Shown here: one piece after another, positions 1 through 11,284 of the stretch
How the letters are laid out: each line of letters begins with the position of its first letter
Numbering within the stretch: the stretch's first letter is position 1
DNA from: Oenanthe sinensis
Lineage: Eukaryota; Streptophyta; Magnoliopsida; Apiales; Apiaceae
Length of the DNA stretch: 64,000 bases
NCBI GenBank assembly: GCA_028671895.1
Contig: CM053796.1
Location: forward strand, 23,248,860 to 23,312,859
Direction: 5' to 3'
Position numbers and translations under genes: made by a program
Notes under the pieces: model-generated
The model's database searches: none
Told to the model about the DNA's origin: nothing
The model's input: only the letters and a program-made list of their open reading frames with translations

Positions 1-1772
1 GGAGAACTATAGATCTCGATGAAGATCGAGAACCACAAAATAGCATTGAACCTGAAGTGGAACAAGAGCAGGATAATAATAATGCTCAACAAACACAGGT
101 TGTTCGTAGAAATGGTAGAATTCGCCATGAGCCAGAGAGATATGGATTTCTCTTGACTCAATGTGGTGATTTGATGCTCATAGATGAAGATGAGCCTCTC
201 ACATACCAAGATGCTATGATCAGTCCAGACTCTAAGAGATGGCTAGAAGCCACGAAATCCGAGATGGATTCCATGTATGAAAACCAAGTATGGACTTTGG
301 TTGATCCACCTGAAGGGGTGAAACCCATAGGGTGCAAGTGGGTTTTCAAGAAGAAAACTGACATGGATGGAAATGTTCAGACCTATAAAGCAAGGCTGGT
401 TGCAAAAGGTTTCAGACAAATTCATGGTATAGACTATGATGAAACTTTCTCACCAGTGGCTATGGTCAAGTCCATAAGGATTTTGCTTGCTATTGCAGCA
501 TTCCATGATTATGATATCTGGCAAATGGATGTCAAAACAGCTTTCCTTAATGGAACCCTAGATGAGGATGTGTACATGACACAACCTGAAGGTTTTGTCG
601 ATCCAAGGAATGTTAGCAAGGTATGTAAATTACGTCGATCCATTTATGGATTGAAGCAAGCCTCTAGGAGATGGAATATCCGTTTTGATGAAACAGTCAA
701 GGAGTATGGCTTTGTTCAAAACGAAGATGAACCTTGTGTTTACAAGAAGGTTAGTGGGAGCCATGTGGCATTCATAGTACTATATGTTGATGATATACTA
801 CTAATGGGGAATGACATACCTACTCTCAAGGCTGTTAAGATTTGGTTAGGGAGCAACTTCTCTATGAAAGACTTAGGAGATGCATCCTACATTCTAGGAA
901 TGAGGATCTATAGGGATAGATCTAGAAGGATGATCGGTCTAAGTCAGAGTACATACATCGATAAGGTTTTGCATCGTTTTGGTATGCAAAATGCAAAAAG
1001 GGGATATGTCCCCATGTCTCATGGGATAACGATCTCTAAAGATCAGTGTCCGAAATTATTGGATGACAAGGACCGCATGAGTAAGGTTCCATATGCCTCA
1101 GCAATTGGATCTATCATGTATGCAATGGTATGTACTCGCCCAGATGTTTCGTATGCTTTAAGCATGACGAGCAGATACCAATCTAATCCAGGTGAAGGTC
1201 ACTGGACGGCTGTCAAGAATATTCTAAAGTACTTGAAAAGGACTAAAGATTCATTCTTGGTGTATGGAGGAGAGGAAAAACTGGTTGTAAAAGGTTACAC
1301 CGATGCAAGTTTCCAAACAGACAGGGATGATACTGTATCACAGTCTGGTTTTGTGTTTTGTCTAAACGGAGGTGCTGTAAGTTGGAAGAGTTCAAAACAA
1401 GAAACAGTAGCTGATTCTACAATGGAGGCTGAGTACATTGCAGCTTGTGAAGCGGCTAAGGAGGCGGTTTGGATTCGAAAATTCATTACTGATTTGGGAG
1501 TGGTTCCATCGATTGCAGATCCCATTGATCTATACTGCGATAATAATGGAGCCATAGCACAGGCTAAAGAACCTAGAGCTCACTCCCGAACCAAACATAT
1601 ACTCAGAAGATATCACCTCATTCGAGAGATTAACGAAAGGGGTGACATACACATATGTAAAGTACACACAAATGATAACATTGCAGACCCACTAACCAAA
1701 GGCTTGTCGCAGAAGAAGCACGACGGTCACACTAGTTCCATGGGTATTAGATACATGGGTGATTGGCTCTAG
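1..1772 (+). CDS. Element A: 3' part of Ty1/copia pol (reverse transcriptase + RNase H), partial at window edge
   Basis: The reading frame is open from the first bases of the window to a TAG at 1770-1772, so the start lies outside. It encodes the last ~590 residues of a copia polyprotein. Order seen: a short acidic linker, then reverse transcriptase (KARLVAKG near 390-415, TAFLNG near 537-555, the catalytic YVDD at 783-794), then RNase H (YTDASF near 1300, AEYIAA near 1430, the CDNN and TKHI motifs near 1535-1600). INT before RT order is known for Ty1/copia and cannot be checked here because integrase is upstream. There is no internal stop, unlike element B, which suggests a younger copy. The stop is followed within 15 bases by a purine-rich tract and the 3' LTR. 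Confidence 0.93.
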   Translation, partial: RTIDLDEDREPQNSIEPEVEQEQDNNNAQQTQVVRRNGRIRHEPERYGFLLTQCGDLMLIDEDEPLTYQDAMISPDSKRWLEATKSEMDSMYENQVWTLVDPPEGVKPIGCKWVFKKKTDMDGNVQTYKARLVAKGFRQIHGIDYDETFSPVAMVKSIRILLAIAAFHDYDIWQMDVKTAFLNGTLDEDVYMTQPEGFVDPRNVSKVCKLRRSIYGLKQASRRWNIRFDETVKEYGFVQNEDEPCVYKKVSGSHVAFIVLYVDDILLMGNDIPTLKAVKIWLGSNFSMKDLGDASYILGMRIYRDRSRRMIGLSQSTYIDKVLHRFGMQNAKRGYVPMSHGITISKDQCPKLLDDKDRMSKVPYASAIGSIMYAMVCTRPDVSYALSMTSRYQSNPGEGHWTAVKNILKYLKRTKDSFLVYGGEEKLVVKGYTDASFQTDRDDTVSQSGFVFCLNGGAVSWKSSKQETVADSTMEAEYIAACEAAKEAVWIRKFITDLGVVPSIADPIDLYCDNNGAIAQAKEPRAHSRTKHILRRYHLIREINERGDIHICKVHTNDNIADPLTKGLSQKKHDGHTSSMGIRYMGDWL

Positions 1773-1774
1773 TG

Positions 1775-1786
1775 CAAGTGGGAGAT
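1775..1786 (+). other. Polypurine tract of element A
   Basis: The purine-rich run AAGTGGGAG lies directly before the LTR start TGTTAGTG. The same run precedes the LTR of element B (8292-8302), as expected for the plus-strand primer of copia elements. Confidence 0.75.
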
Positions 1787-3339
1787 TGTTAGTGTAGGTG
1801 CCCTAGAGGCAATACAATGTTTCTTTTAAATAAACCTTTATGTCATATGATTATTCAATAAACGTATTTATTATGACTTTAATTACTGCGATATATTTGT
1901 TAGCATAATAAATGTCCTTAGAATCATGATACACATTGTATAGTTTAAGTACATGACTTAAACTTGAGATTATATAATATATCATATTCTTAAATGTCCC
2001 TAGTCGAGTATCATTATTATAGGACAATAATAATACATAAATAGACTAGTATGTTGTTTGACAGATAACCATATCTCATTGGTTATAAGTATGGGGATAC
2101 TAAAGTTAATGCATAGGTACATGTAGGAGTACATGGTACTGGACAGACCCACAGTGAGATTCTTCATGTTTAATAAAGTCATAAGAAAGACTCACAGTGA
2201 TAATGGTGTAATGATCCTCTGACTTGAGATCATTATATTTCTATACGAGGATTAATATACACTGACTACATTAAAAGTTACCTTTGACCGGGTGATGATA
2301 AAAGTGGACATCGGGTATATCATGAGTCGTATGAGAAATATGAATGATAGATAAAGGATTTAACCCTCCTATAATTAGGAGAGATATTATTGGCCTCTTG
2401 ATTGAGTGAGACTATAAAATGCATGGCCGTGCTCAAATAATGATTTGTTTTTCATAGTCTACTCATGGATCAAGTAAACCCGGATTAAATGTTGAAGAGG
2501 ATGACTAAACACATGCCTCGAGTTTAATCTATAATATATTTGGTTAAAGGGATTATATTACACGGAAACATTAATCATGAAAGGTTTTTATCAAATCACG
2601 ATTTAATTATTGTTTAATTGGGTAGCAATGATGTATTACTAGATACCGCTCATTGTTTATAATTTTATTGGAGAATAAAATTATTGCTAATTAAATAATA
2701 GCCTATAGGGTCACACACATAGAGCATCTAGAGGAATAGTTAATTTAAATTATAGATTTAAATTAATTGATGATTGTTTGAATTTTATTATATTAATTAA
2801 GTGAGACTTAATTAATTGAAATAATATAAATTCGAAGTTGAAGAGGATTTCTGCCCATAATAATTAAGTATGACTTAATTATTAATTAAATAATAGAAAC
2901 ATGTTTTATTATTTAATCCTATACCTACATGGGTTAGGTTTTACTGCTTAGGCCCGTTTAACCAGTCATTATAAATAGATAATGATAGGTTAAAAGAGCC
3001 ACACGTTTTATATGATAAAACCCTAGAGGCAGAGCAAGTGAGGCAGCAAAGACAGTCATTCGAAATCATCAAAGGAGGCTAGTACATCCATCCCGTAATC
3101 AAGATCGTGAGACGCTCTTGAAGGTGCTCGTGTGGATACCATAGAGGTGCTTTCGAGAGGAAGACACAAATCGTGATAGCAAGGATCTCCGTTGAGTTCG
3201 TTGCATTCAAGATCTTAATAGGTATGATTCGTTTATCACCATAATCCGTCAATTCTTATACATGATCCTGCGTTTGGGTTCCGAAAATTTTCGTTATATT
3301 TACGTTTATCCGCTGCGTTTTATGCCTCGGAACCCAACA
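1787..3339 (+). repeat. 3' LTR of element A (about 1.55 kb)
   Basis: It begins TGTTAGTG after the polypurine tract and ends CCCAACA at 3339, giving TG...CA ends. The last 350 bases (from about 2990) are GC-richer, like a transcribed R-U5 region. A possible splice donor, AG followed by GTATGA, is at 3222. Its layout matches the split LTR of element B: long AT-rich U3, a GGGTCACAC-type block, a GATCTT-GGTAT block near the end. No tRNA-Met-type primer site follows 3339, so this is a 3' LTR and not the 5' LTR of B. The expected target duplication would be AATAT at 3340-3344; its partner is off-window. Confidence 0.8.
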
Positions 3340-4369
3340 AATATATGATTTAACATGCCTACCTTATGTTTATTCGTGATTATATATATGTGATATATGC
3401 TTGAATTATCATGAGATGATAGGTTTAGGTGAACTTAATTAACATAAGGTGTATGTTAGACAATCTAGAATAGTGAAATTATTTCGTGACCTTTATTTAC
3501 ATATAATGAATACAATCATGAGATTTTTGTGTTTATGAAACACGTGATTGAATATGAATTTTCAACTTAAGTGAAAGGATGATTCTGTCAAACAACAGAT
3601 GTTCTATCTGTAAGAAAGGGGGTTATTAAGAGACGCCTCTTGACAATGCTCCACCCCTGGCCTGGGATGACTCCAAGTATCAATAGTTGATTTGAAATAT
3701 TTAATCCAATCTAAAAGAATCTCTTTATAATATGATTATGATTGTAACATAATATAATCCCCTAAAATATAAAGAATATCAAGTAGTAATTGGCCATAAA
3801 ATACAAAGGGCTTGTGTTGGTCATAGCCTTCCAACATAATATAAAGTATTTCTTGTTTTTGAAACTCTGTCGTTTCGTGCTACAGCCGAGGGCGTTGTTT
3901 CCGAAAGAAGAGATACTTGTCTATAACATGAGATGTGTTTGATGAATTGGAATCTTATGGTCGTTACGTGCTACAGCCGTGGGCTACTTGAAACTAGTTT
4001 AATTATACGAGATGTTGGGATTGACTTGACTTAGAATATTGAGTTTGTCGTGCCACAGCCGTGACTCAAGTATTCAAGAGGCTAAAGTAAGATTAGGGAA
4101 TAACATGAGATGTAGCTGACAAGAGTTGTCTGCCTATTGAACGTTACATGGCGTTTCGTGCTACAGCCGAGGTTGTGTGATGGAATGTAGGATCTCTATC
4201 CCACTAGCATTATGAATGCTTAATTTCAATAAGGGATATAGAAATTAAATAGAATAGTGGGAGACACTTATGAATAAAGACCCGATTCATATGGTGTTTT
4301 AGATAATGAAATAGAGTATTTGCTAAATGTTGTTATGTGTTTATTATTTGCAGATTTACTATATACATA
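3340..4369 (+). other. Untranslated leader of element B with repeated hairpins
   Basis: About 1 kb of non-coding sequence between the end of LTR A and the B gag ATG. It has no open frame of note. It contains four copies of a hairpin core with loop TGCTACAGC (annotated separately). It ends in a strong plant-like 3' splice site, TATTTGCAG at 4345-4353, 17 bases before the gag ATG. B's own 5' LTR is not seen; the simplest reading is that A inserted into B's leader, leaving B's 5' LTR off-window. Confidence 0.6.
3861..4172 (+). repeat. Four dispersed hairpin repeats in the B leader
   Basis: Cores at about 3861-3901, 3962-3984, 4034-4075 and 4151-4172 share CGTGCTACAGCCG (third copy: T to C in the loop, CGTGCCACAGCCG). 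The invariant nine-base loop is closed by CG/CG. The adjoining arms differ between copies but still pair: CGTTT with AGGCG-type in copy 1, CGTTA with TGGC-type in copy 2. Copy 3 instead uses TTGAGT/ACTCAA, extended by GAATA/TATTC. Pairing was judged by eye, including G-T pairs. Confidence 0.6.
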
Positions 4370-5083
4370 ATGTCTTCTGCACTATCACTCCGTTGCATGC
4401 TCGATGCACACAAATTAACTGGTCCCAACTATGTTGATTGGCTTCGAAACCTGAGAATTGTTCTCAGGATTGAGAAGAAGGAATATGTACTAGACTCACC
4501 TAAACCTGCTGAACCTGCTCAGGATGCACATAATGATGAACATATTGTGTATCGTAATTGGATAGATGATGCAAGAGTTGCACAGTGTGTTATGCTGGGA
4601 TCCATGAATGATGAGCTCCAAAAGCAACACGAGCATATGGATGCTCACTTTATCCTTATGTATCTACAAGATTTGTATGATGTGGCAGGAAGGACAGCTC
4701 GATATGAGATATCGAAGGAGTTATTCCATTGTAGGATGACTGAGGGATCATCTGTGAATGTTCATGTGCTCAAGATGATCAATTTGATTGAGCGTCTTGG
4801 ACAACTTGGATTTGTTATGGATGGGGAGCTGAATCAAGATCTGGTCTTGCAATCACTTCCAGATTCATTCTCGCAGTTCGTTGTGAACTTTCACATGAAC
4901 AAGTTGGATGTCAGTTTGCCTGAACTCCATAACATGCTGAAAACTGCTGAGTCGAATTTTCCCACAAAGAAGAGTTCTGTTCTTCTAATTGGTGAAGGCT
5001 CTAACCATAAGAAGAGGAAGATGAGCCCTCCTAAGAAGAAGAAGAAGGTAGGTGAGAAAAAGGCCAGTTTCGCCAAAAGCTGA
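4370..5083 (+). pseudogene. Element B gag (copia capsid domain), frame-shifted before the zinc knuckle
   Basis: A 237-residue frame from ATG at 4370. It starts MSSALSLRCMLDAHKL and continues with the GPNYVDWLRNLR pattern typical of copia gag N-termini. A lysine-rich tail (KKKKK near 5040) precedes the stop. Gag forms the virus-like particle in the cytoplasm. The CCHC zinc knuckle that should follow is in another frame, starting in the overlapping pol region, so an indel around 5040-5080 has split gag from pol. A programmed frameshift is possible, but the A-rich tract and the other lesions favour mutation. Confidence 0.85.
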
Positions 5084-8000
5084 AGATCCCAAAAGCAAAG
5101 CTGTTTGCTTTCACTGCAACAAAGTGGGGCACTGGAAGAGAAACTGTAAGGCTTACCTTGCAGAGTTGAAGAAAAAGAAGGGTGGTGAGACTACCGCTTC
5201 TGCTTCAGGTATGTTCGTGATCGAACTAAATATTTCACTTAATCAAACTTCTACTTGGGTATTAGATACCGCCTGTGGTTCTCACATTTGTAATTCGTTG
5301 CAGGGACTAAGGAGAAGTAAGACTCTTGAAGAAGAGGAGGTGATCCTACGTATGGGCAATGGAGCAAGAGTTGCTGTTGTAGCTGTAGGATCGTTTGATT
5401 TACTTATGCCTACGGGCAAGACTATTATTTTGGATAATTGTTATTTTGTTCCCTCAATTGTGAGGAATATTATTTCTATTCCCATGTTAGACTTGGATGG
5501 TTTTTCGTTTGTTATTGAGAATAATAAATGTTCAATTTTTAGAAATAATGTTCTTTACGGTGTCGGTATTTTAAATAATGGTTTGTATGTATGTGACGTA
5601 GAACATAGTTTACTTCAAATTGAACATAGTAATAAAAGAAAAAGAGATGATGAAAATCCCACCTACTTGTGGCACTGCAGACTTGGACATATTAGTGAAA
5701 ATAGACTTAAGACATTGCATAAGGAAGGGTTACCAGAAATTTTTGATTTTGAATCATATCCTACATGCGAGTCTTGTCTGTTAGGCAAAATGACCAAATC
5801 TCCATTTAGTGGACATGGAGAAAGAGCTGCGGAGTTGCTTGGATTGGTACATACAGATTCGTGTGGGCCGATGTCCACGCAAGCCATGGGTGGATTTTCA
5901 TACTTCATTACTTTTACATCTAGATTTGGATATGTGTATTTGATGAAATATAAATCCGAAGCCTTTGAAAAGTTCAAAGAATATAAGTATGAAGTAGATA
6001 AACAAACCAAGTATAGTATTAAAACCCTTCGATCAGATCGAGGAGGTGAATACTTAAGTGGCTAGTTTCTAGATTATCTCAAAGAAAATGGTATAGTCTC
6101 TCAATGGAATCCTCCGGCCACTCCCCAGTTGAATGGAGTATCTGAAAGGAGAAATCGAACTTTGTTGGACATGGTTCGATCCATGATGAGCTACACAGAT
6201 CTTCCAGTATCACTTTGGGGTTATGCATTGGAAACATCAGCATATATATTGAACAAGGTGCCTTCCAAATCTGTTTCTCAAACTCCGTATGAGATATGAA
6301 AAGAAAGGAAACTGAGTCTTAAGCACGTTAAGATTTGAGGATGTCTAGCTTATGTCAAGAAAATTGACCCCGATAAGCTAGAATCTCGATCCGTGAAATG
6401 TAGGTTTGTAGGATATCCTAAAGAGACTTTAGGGTATTACTTTTACACCGAACAAAGGGTATTTGTCTCCCGACATGCTACCTTCCTGGAAAAACAGTTT
6501 ATCCTTGAAGGGAATAGTGGGAACAAGATTGAACTTGATGAAGTTCATGAAGAACAAACTACTACGGTTCAAGAGAAAACACCTGTTCATATTGAACAAC
6601 CTTCCGTAGAACAGCCCATCCGTAGATCACAAAGGGTGTCTCGCCAACCTGAGAGGTATTATGGCCTTGTTATTGAGAATGACAATGAATTGGCGGTCAT
6701 TGATGGAGACGACCCTATGACCTTCAACGAGGCTGTGAGTAGCGTTGACTCAGAGAAATGGAAGAGTGCCATGAAATCCGAAATGGAATCCATGTATGCC
6801 AACCAAGTATGGACTTTGGTAGAGGCACCCAAGGATATGAAGCCTATAGGGTGCAAGTGGGTATACAAGAGAAAGATTGGAACAAATGGCTAGGTAGAGA
6901 CCTACAAGGCCAGGCTCGTGGTAAAAGGATTCAAACAAAGACAAGGGATTGACTTTGATGAAACTTTTTCGCCTGTAGCCTTGCTCAAATCAATTCGGAT
7001 TTTACTTGCTATTGCAGCTTACTATGACTATGAGATCTGGCAAATAGACGTAAAGACGACTTTCCTCAATGGGGAACTTGAAGAAGAAGTGTATATGACA
7101 CATCCAGAGGGTTTTATTTCCATAGAAAATGAACATCTAGTATGTAAGCTACTACGAACCATATATGGGTTAAAGCAAGCTTCTCGAAGATGGAACATTC
7201 GTTTTGATGAGACAATCAAAGAGTTTGATTTTATCAAAAACATAGATGAACCATGTGTCTACAAGAAGGTTAGTGGGAGCGCAGTAACATTTCTTATTTT
7301 GTATGTAGATGACATACTCTTAATAGGAAATGACATACCAATGCTGCAATCAGTAAAAACGTGGCTATCAAAGAACTTCACTATGAAGGACTTGGGAGAA
7401 GCGTCCTACATTCTTGGTATGAAGATCTATAGAGATAGATCAAGAAGAATGATAGGTCTAACCCAAGGTACGTACATCGATAAGGTGCTTAAAAGGTTCA
7501 GCATGGAAAACTCCAAGAGAGGTCTCGTACCGATGAGCCATGGAGTCTCCCTTTCTGACAAGATGTCTCCTAAGACACCTGAAGAAAGAGAGCGTATGAG
7601 TAGGATTCCTTATGCGTCGGCAATAGGATCTATCATGTACGCGATGTTATGTACTAGACCTGATGTTGCTCACTCAATTAGTGTGACTAGCAGATATCAG
7701 TCAAATCCAGGTGAAGACCACTGGAAAGCAGTGAAGAACATCCTTAAGTACTTGAGAAGGACTAAGGATATTTTTCTTGTTTTTGGTGGGTCTGAGTTGA
7801 AAATAGAGGGTTACACTGACTCTAGTTTTCAGTCAGAGTGTGATGATAGTACATCCATGTCAGGGTATGTGTTTACTCTAAATGGAGGGGTGATTAGTTG
7901 GAGAAGTCATAAGCAATCTACGACGGATGACTCCACAGCAGAAGCAGAGTATATAGCTGCAAGTGAGGCTGCAAAGGAAGCTGTTTGGATGAAGAAATTT

Positions 8001-8288
8001 GTTTCTGAGTTGGGAGTAGTTCCTGGCATAGAGGGGCCTATTGTGTTATATTGTGACAATAACGCTGTAATAGCTCAAGCCAAGGAACCGAGGTCTCACA
8101 AGAATACCAAACATATATTACGGCGGTTTCATTTGATTAGGGAGATCATTGAAAGAGGAGATGTCAAGATCGAAAGAGTTGACACACATAACAACATAGC
8201 CGACCCGTTCACGAAGCCGCTGTCTCAATTAAATTTTGATCGTCATAAGGAGCGGATGGGTATTAGATACCAGAGTGATTGGCTTTAG
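5052..8288 (+). pseudogene. Element B pol (zinc knuckle, protease, integrase, RT, RNase H) with four in-frame stops
   Basis: One frame runs 5052-8288, broken by stops at 6063 (TAG), 6297 (TGA), 6336 (TGA) and 6891 (TAG). In order: CCHC zinc knuckle (CFHCNKVGHWKRNC) near 5107-5148; protease with DTACGSHIC near 5265; integrase zinc region (WHCRLGH, then CESC) near 5670-5780; integrase core (HTDSCGPM, RSDRGGEY) near 5845-6055 and onward in pieces; RT with TTFLNG near 7055 and YVDD at 7302-7313; RNase H with YTDSSF and TKHI to 8288. Two stops replace expected Trp codons (TGG to TGA), and the 6891 TAG sits where CAG would fit, consistent with decay of methylated C. The polyprotein cannot be made, so the copy is dead. 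Confidence 0.92.
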
Positions 8289-8291
8289 GCC

Positions 8292-8302
8292 AAGTGGGAG
8301 AT
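8292..8302 (+). other. Polypurine tract of element B
   Basis: AAGTGGGAG directly before the LTR start TGAAAGTG, identical in core to the tract of element A. Confidence 0.7.
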
Positions 8303-9291
8303 TGAAAGTGTTTGACCTAAAACCAATCATGTATGATGAGTTAGGAAAAACTTTCTGCTACTCTTATTTAATTTCATTTGATAATAATAAAGTATTTATT
8401 TGCTATGTTACGGGCTTAATATATTTGAAGTGTATTAAATAAGATGTTTCATAGTTTAGAGCAAAGCCTCTAGAATTATAATGAGAATGTAATAATGAGA
8501 TCTAGAAGATAATAGCTTTAGACTTAAACAGTTCCTGATCATAGGATAACTAATTGGAAATTGGTAAATCTGTAAAGATCAGTACATACTATGCTAGCTC
8601 TCTTAGGAGGATGTCTGTTCTCATAGACATTTGTGTGGTGACATTATATCTAGTATGTAGGTGCTTATTAAGGAATAAGTTCACTGAACATCACTCGATA
8701 AATAGAACAACTAATGGAGTTTACTCACTTGTCGATAGTTGTTTATTAAGTAAATAGTTGTAAAAGTATCCTTAGACTTGAGATCGTTAGATTAATCTCG
8801 TACACAATGATTTATGCTTTGGTTTAGTCCTTAGTCTCTAGGACATTCATTAGGTTCATTCTGGACATAGTGATTTGTGTATGGAGATAGTTAACGGATC
8901 AATAAAGGATCTACCCCTTCCAATAAAGGAAGTGAATATCCTATGTTATTCTTAGATATGCAAGTTCAGGAATCTCTGGCCAGAGTGAATGAAATTAGAA
9001 AGAGTTTCTAATTTGCGTTAAAATGAACTTTGCATTATGAATAAGAAATCATATGATTAAATTAGATAGGCTTGACACGAGTTCCATGCCTTGTATTTAA
9101 TCGGGATATTGAAGGGTAGAAGGAATTAATTGTACGGTAACTAATTACTGACATGTTCTAAGTATTCTAAGCAATGATTTCGTATTATCTGGATAATCGC
9201 GATATGTTGAGAAGCATCACTCACGATGTAGAATAAATATAATTAATCAGATTAATTATATTTAATGAATTAATAGAATTCATATAAATAA
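8303..9291 (+). repeat. 3' LTR of element B, first part (interrupted)
   Basis: It starts TGAAAGTG after the polypurine tract and resembles LTR A in layout, including an ACTTGAGATC block and an AAAGGAT...ACCCC block. It is broken at 9291 by solo LTR K; the five bases 9287-9291 (AATAA) are repeated at 13,102-13,106. Together with 13,107-13,809 it gives an LTR of roughly 1.7 kb, close to LTR A. Confidence 0.78.
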
Positions 9292-10412
9292 TGTGAGATA
9301 CAGCCTTTTCATTAGGTTTTGATTTATTTTGTCTTAATGCTAAGTGTAAATTAAATTAGGGTTAGGAAGTTACTAATTAATATAGTAATCCTCCCTTAGG
9401 TTATTCGAAGTGACAGTCAATGAGTAGAAAGTCAAACTTGGTCAAACTGTTTTATAAACAAAACAAAATGATTTTCTCTCGACATATAATTAGATAAGAT
9501 TTATCAAAATAATGATAAAATAAAATCTAATTTGTATATGTGATATTTTGAGGCAAAGACTGAAGACGAACAAATACTGTATTTTTTACACTACTTTTAC
9601 GAGACAGAAAATGCTTTATTAAATTAAAAGAGTGTCCGTTTTAAAGGTTTTCAAGGGAATATATTTTGAATATATTTTCTAAATTTATTTGTTCAACTTA
9701 TCTTCAACATAGTCCTGCATAAATGTAAAATGTAAATTTTATCCCTAAAGTCTCCAACTGTCTTATTTATTCGGATAAAATGCATTTTAATTCAAGCATA
9801 AATATTTCTTGGACTTCATAGTCATTATTAATTTAGGAATATTATGTTTGAATATATTTCAAGTCAAAACCTTAGTCCAAACGTCGACTAGTTCCGACAA
9901 ATGGCTATCGAATATTGTTTCGAGCTATAGGAACAATGAAACGATCTTTTTCTCGAAATAATAGCTACACATGTCCAATTAACTTGAAACTTGGGGAATG
10001 TCACTATAATATTTAAAAAGAATTTTAGGAATTTTTTCATGATTTTTGGGTGACTTTTATTTTTGGCATGTACTTTTGATACGTAATTGATTGTTCGGTT
10101 AATTAAAAGTCAATGAAGGTCAACTCCAAATTGAGTAGTATTTTGACCATGACCTACTTGGAATTTTTCCAGTTGGTTCCCAAATTTTCATAATTTTTGG
10201 AGCATGTTTTGAAAAACGTCATATTCGTCATTGTATCGTTCAGTTTCGCATTTATTAGCTTTATTAATTAACTGAATGTTGTTTGCACATTTTTCCATGC
10301 ATCCTAGTGGGTTAGTACTGCTGAGGGAATAAGAATTTGAATTTTTGTACCTTACCTTATCCCTTTGTACTTTATGTCTCCTCATCCCCCACCCAAAACA
10401 CTAATTTATTTC

Positions 10413-10420
10413 TTTAAATA
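10413..10420 (+). promoter_or_regulatory. TATA-like box of solo LTR K
   Basis: TTTAAATA followed by a C-rich run (ACACCCCCACCCCCC), in the position expected for the U3/R boundary of the LTR. Confidence 0.4.
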
Positions 10421-10974
10421 CACCCCCACCCCCCACACTTCTCCTCAAGCCATTTGAGCCATTTGAAGCTCTACACAACTGATATATTTCATCTCTAAGA
10501 GTTCTTGAGTTTTAAGCTTAGTTCTTTCATAGATCTAACCCCTTTCAAGCTTATAAACACATTTGCATGCTCAAATAACATACACACCACACAAGTATCT
10601 TTTGGCTACTCACTTACCATATCTTAGCAGCCCCTAGACTTGTTTTGTTGCCCCCAAAGTTGTACCAAAAGTTGTTATTCCGGCCATTTTCCGGCGACTT
10701 TTTCCAGCGACCCTTTTTGTGTGTTTTGGCTTCAAAACTAGCTTTTTCTCTTGATTTCTTCTTAGATCTCAAGGGTTATAAGTTGGTTCTACATAATATA
10801 TATATATATATATTTAGTAGGTATATGTTTAGTAGTATATACACCTTGCTTGCTTGATTTTTAAGTGTATACACGAACTCTTGTTCCCGATCCTAACTCG
10901 TATCCCTTGATTTCGCAAGAAATATTGTTGTCTCTCACTATAGAGCACAAGGGTCATAAGTTAGTTCCTAATTG

Positions 10975-10980
<6 letters not shown>

Positions 10981-11032
<52 letters not shown>
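10981..11032. repeat. (TA)n microsatellite
   Basis: About 26 uninterrupted TA units inside the presumed R-U5 of solo LTR K. A shorter TA run is at 10,797-10,812. Confidence 0.95.
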
Positions 11033-11035
<3 letters not shown>

Positions 11036-11284
11036 GGCCAAACATATATATACACTAGCTTGCTTGTTTGACCTCTTGCAAGTATATATATTGTTAGCCT
11101 TGTTCCTCTTAATTATATATACACGAGCTTTTATCTTAAACTTCTTATTCTCGTATATATAAAGAGTGAACCAAACCAAGAGAGTTATTAACTTATCTCT
11201 CTCCTTAGTTGGTTGTTAATATCCTTGATTTATTTCGGGATTAGAAACAACAACTATTTACTTAAATTCCAAGTCGAGGCTAGA

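Noticed and set aside
1787..3339. Reading this LTR as the 5' LTR of element B
   Set aside because: No TGGTATCAGA-type primer site follows it and its sequence differs clearly from B's own 3' LTR starting at 8303.
5040..5083. Programmed gag-pol frameshift in element B
   Set aside because: The break falls before the zinc knuckle, in an A-rich tract, in a copy with four other lesions; no slippery site plus structure is evident. Kept as a mutation.
10976..11179. Open frames over the TA microsatellite
   Set aside because: They consist of an alternating Tyr-Ile repeat from the microsatellite and are not coding.
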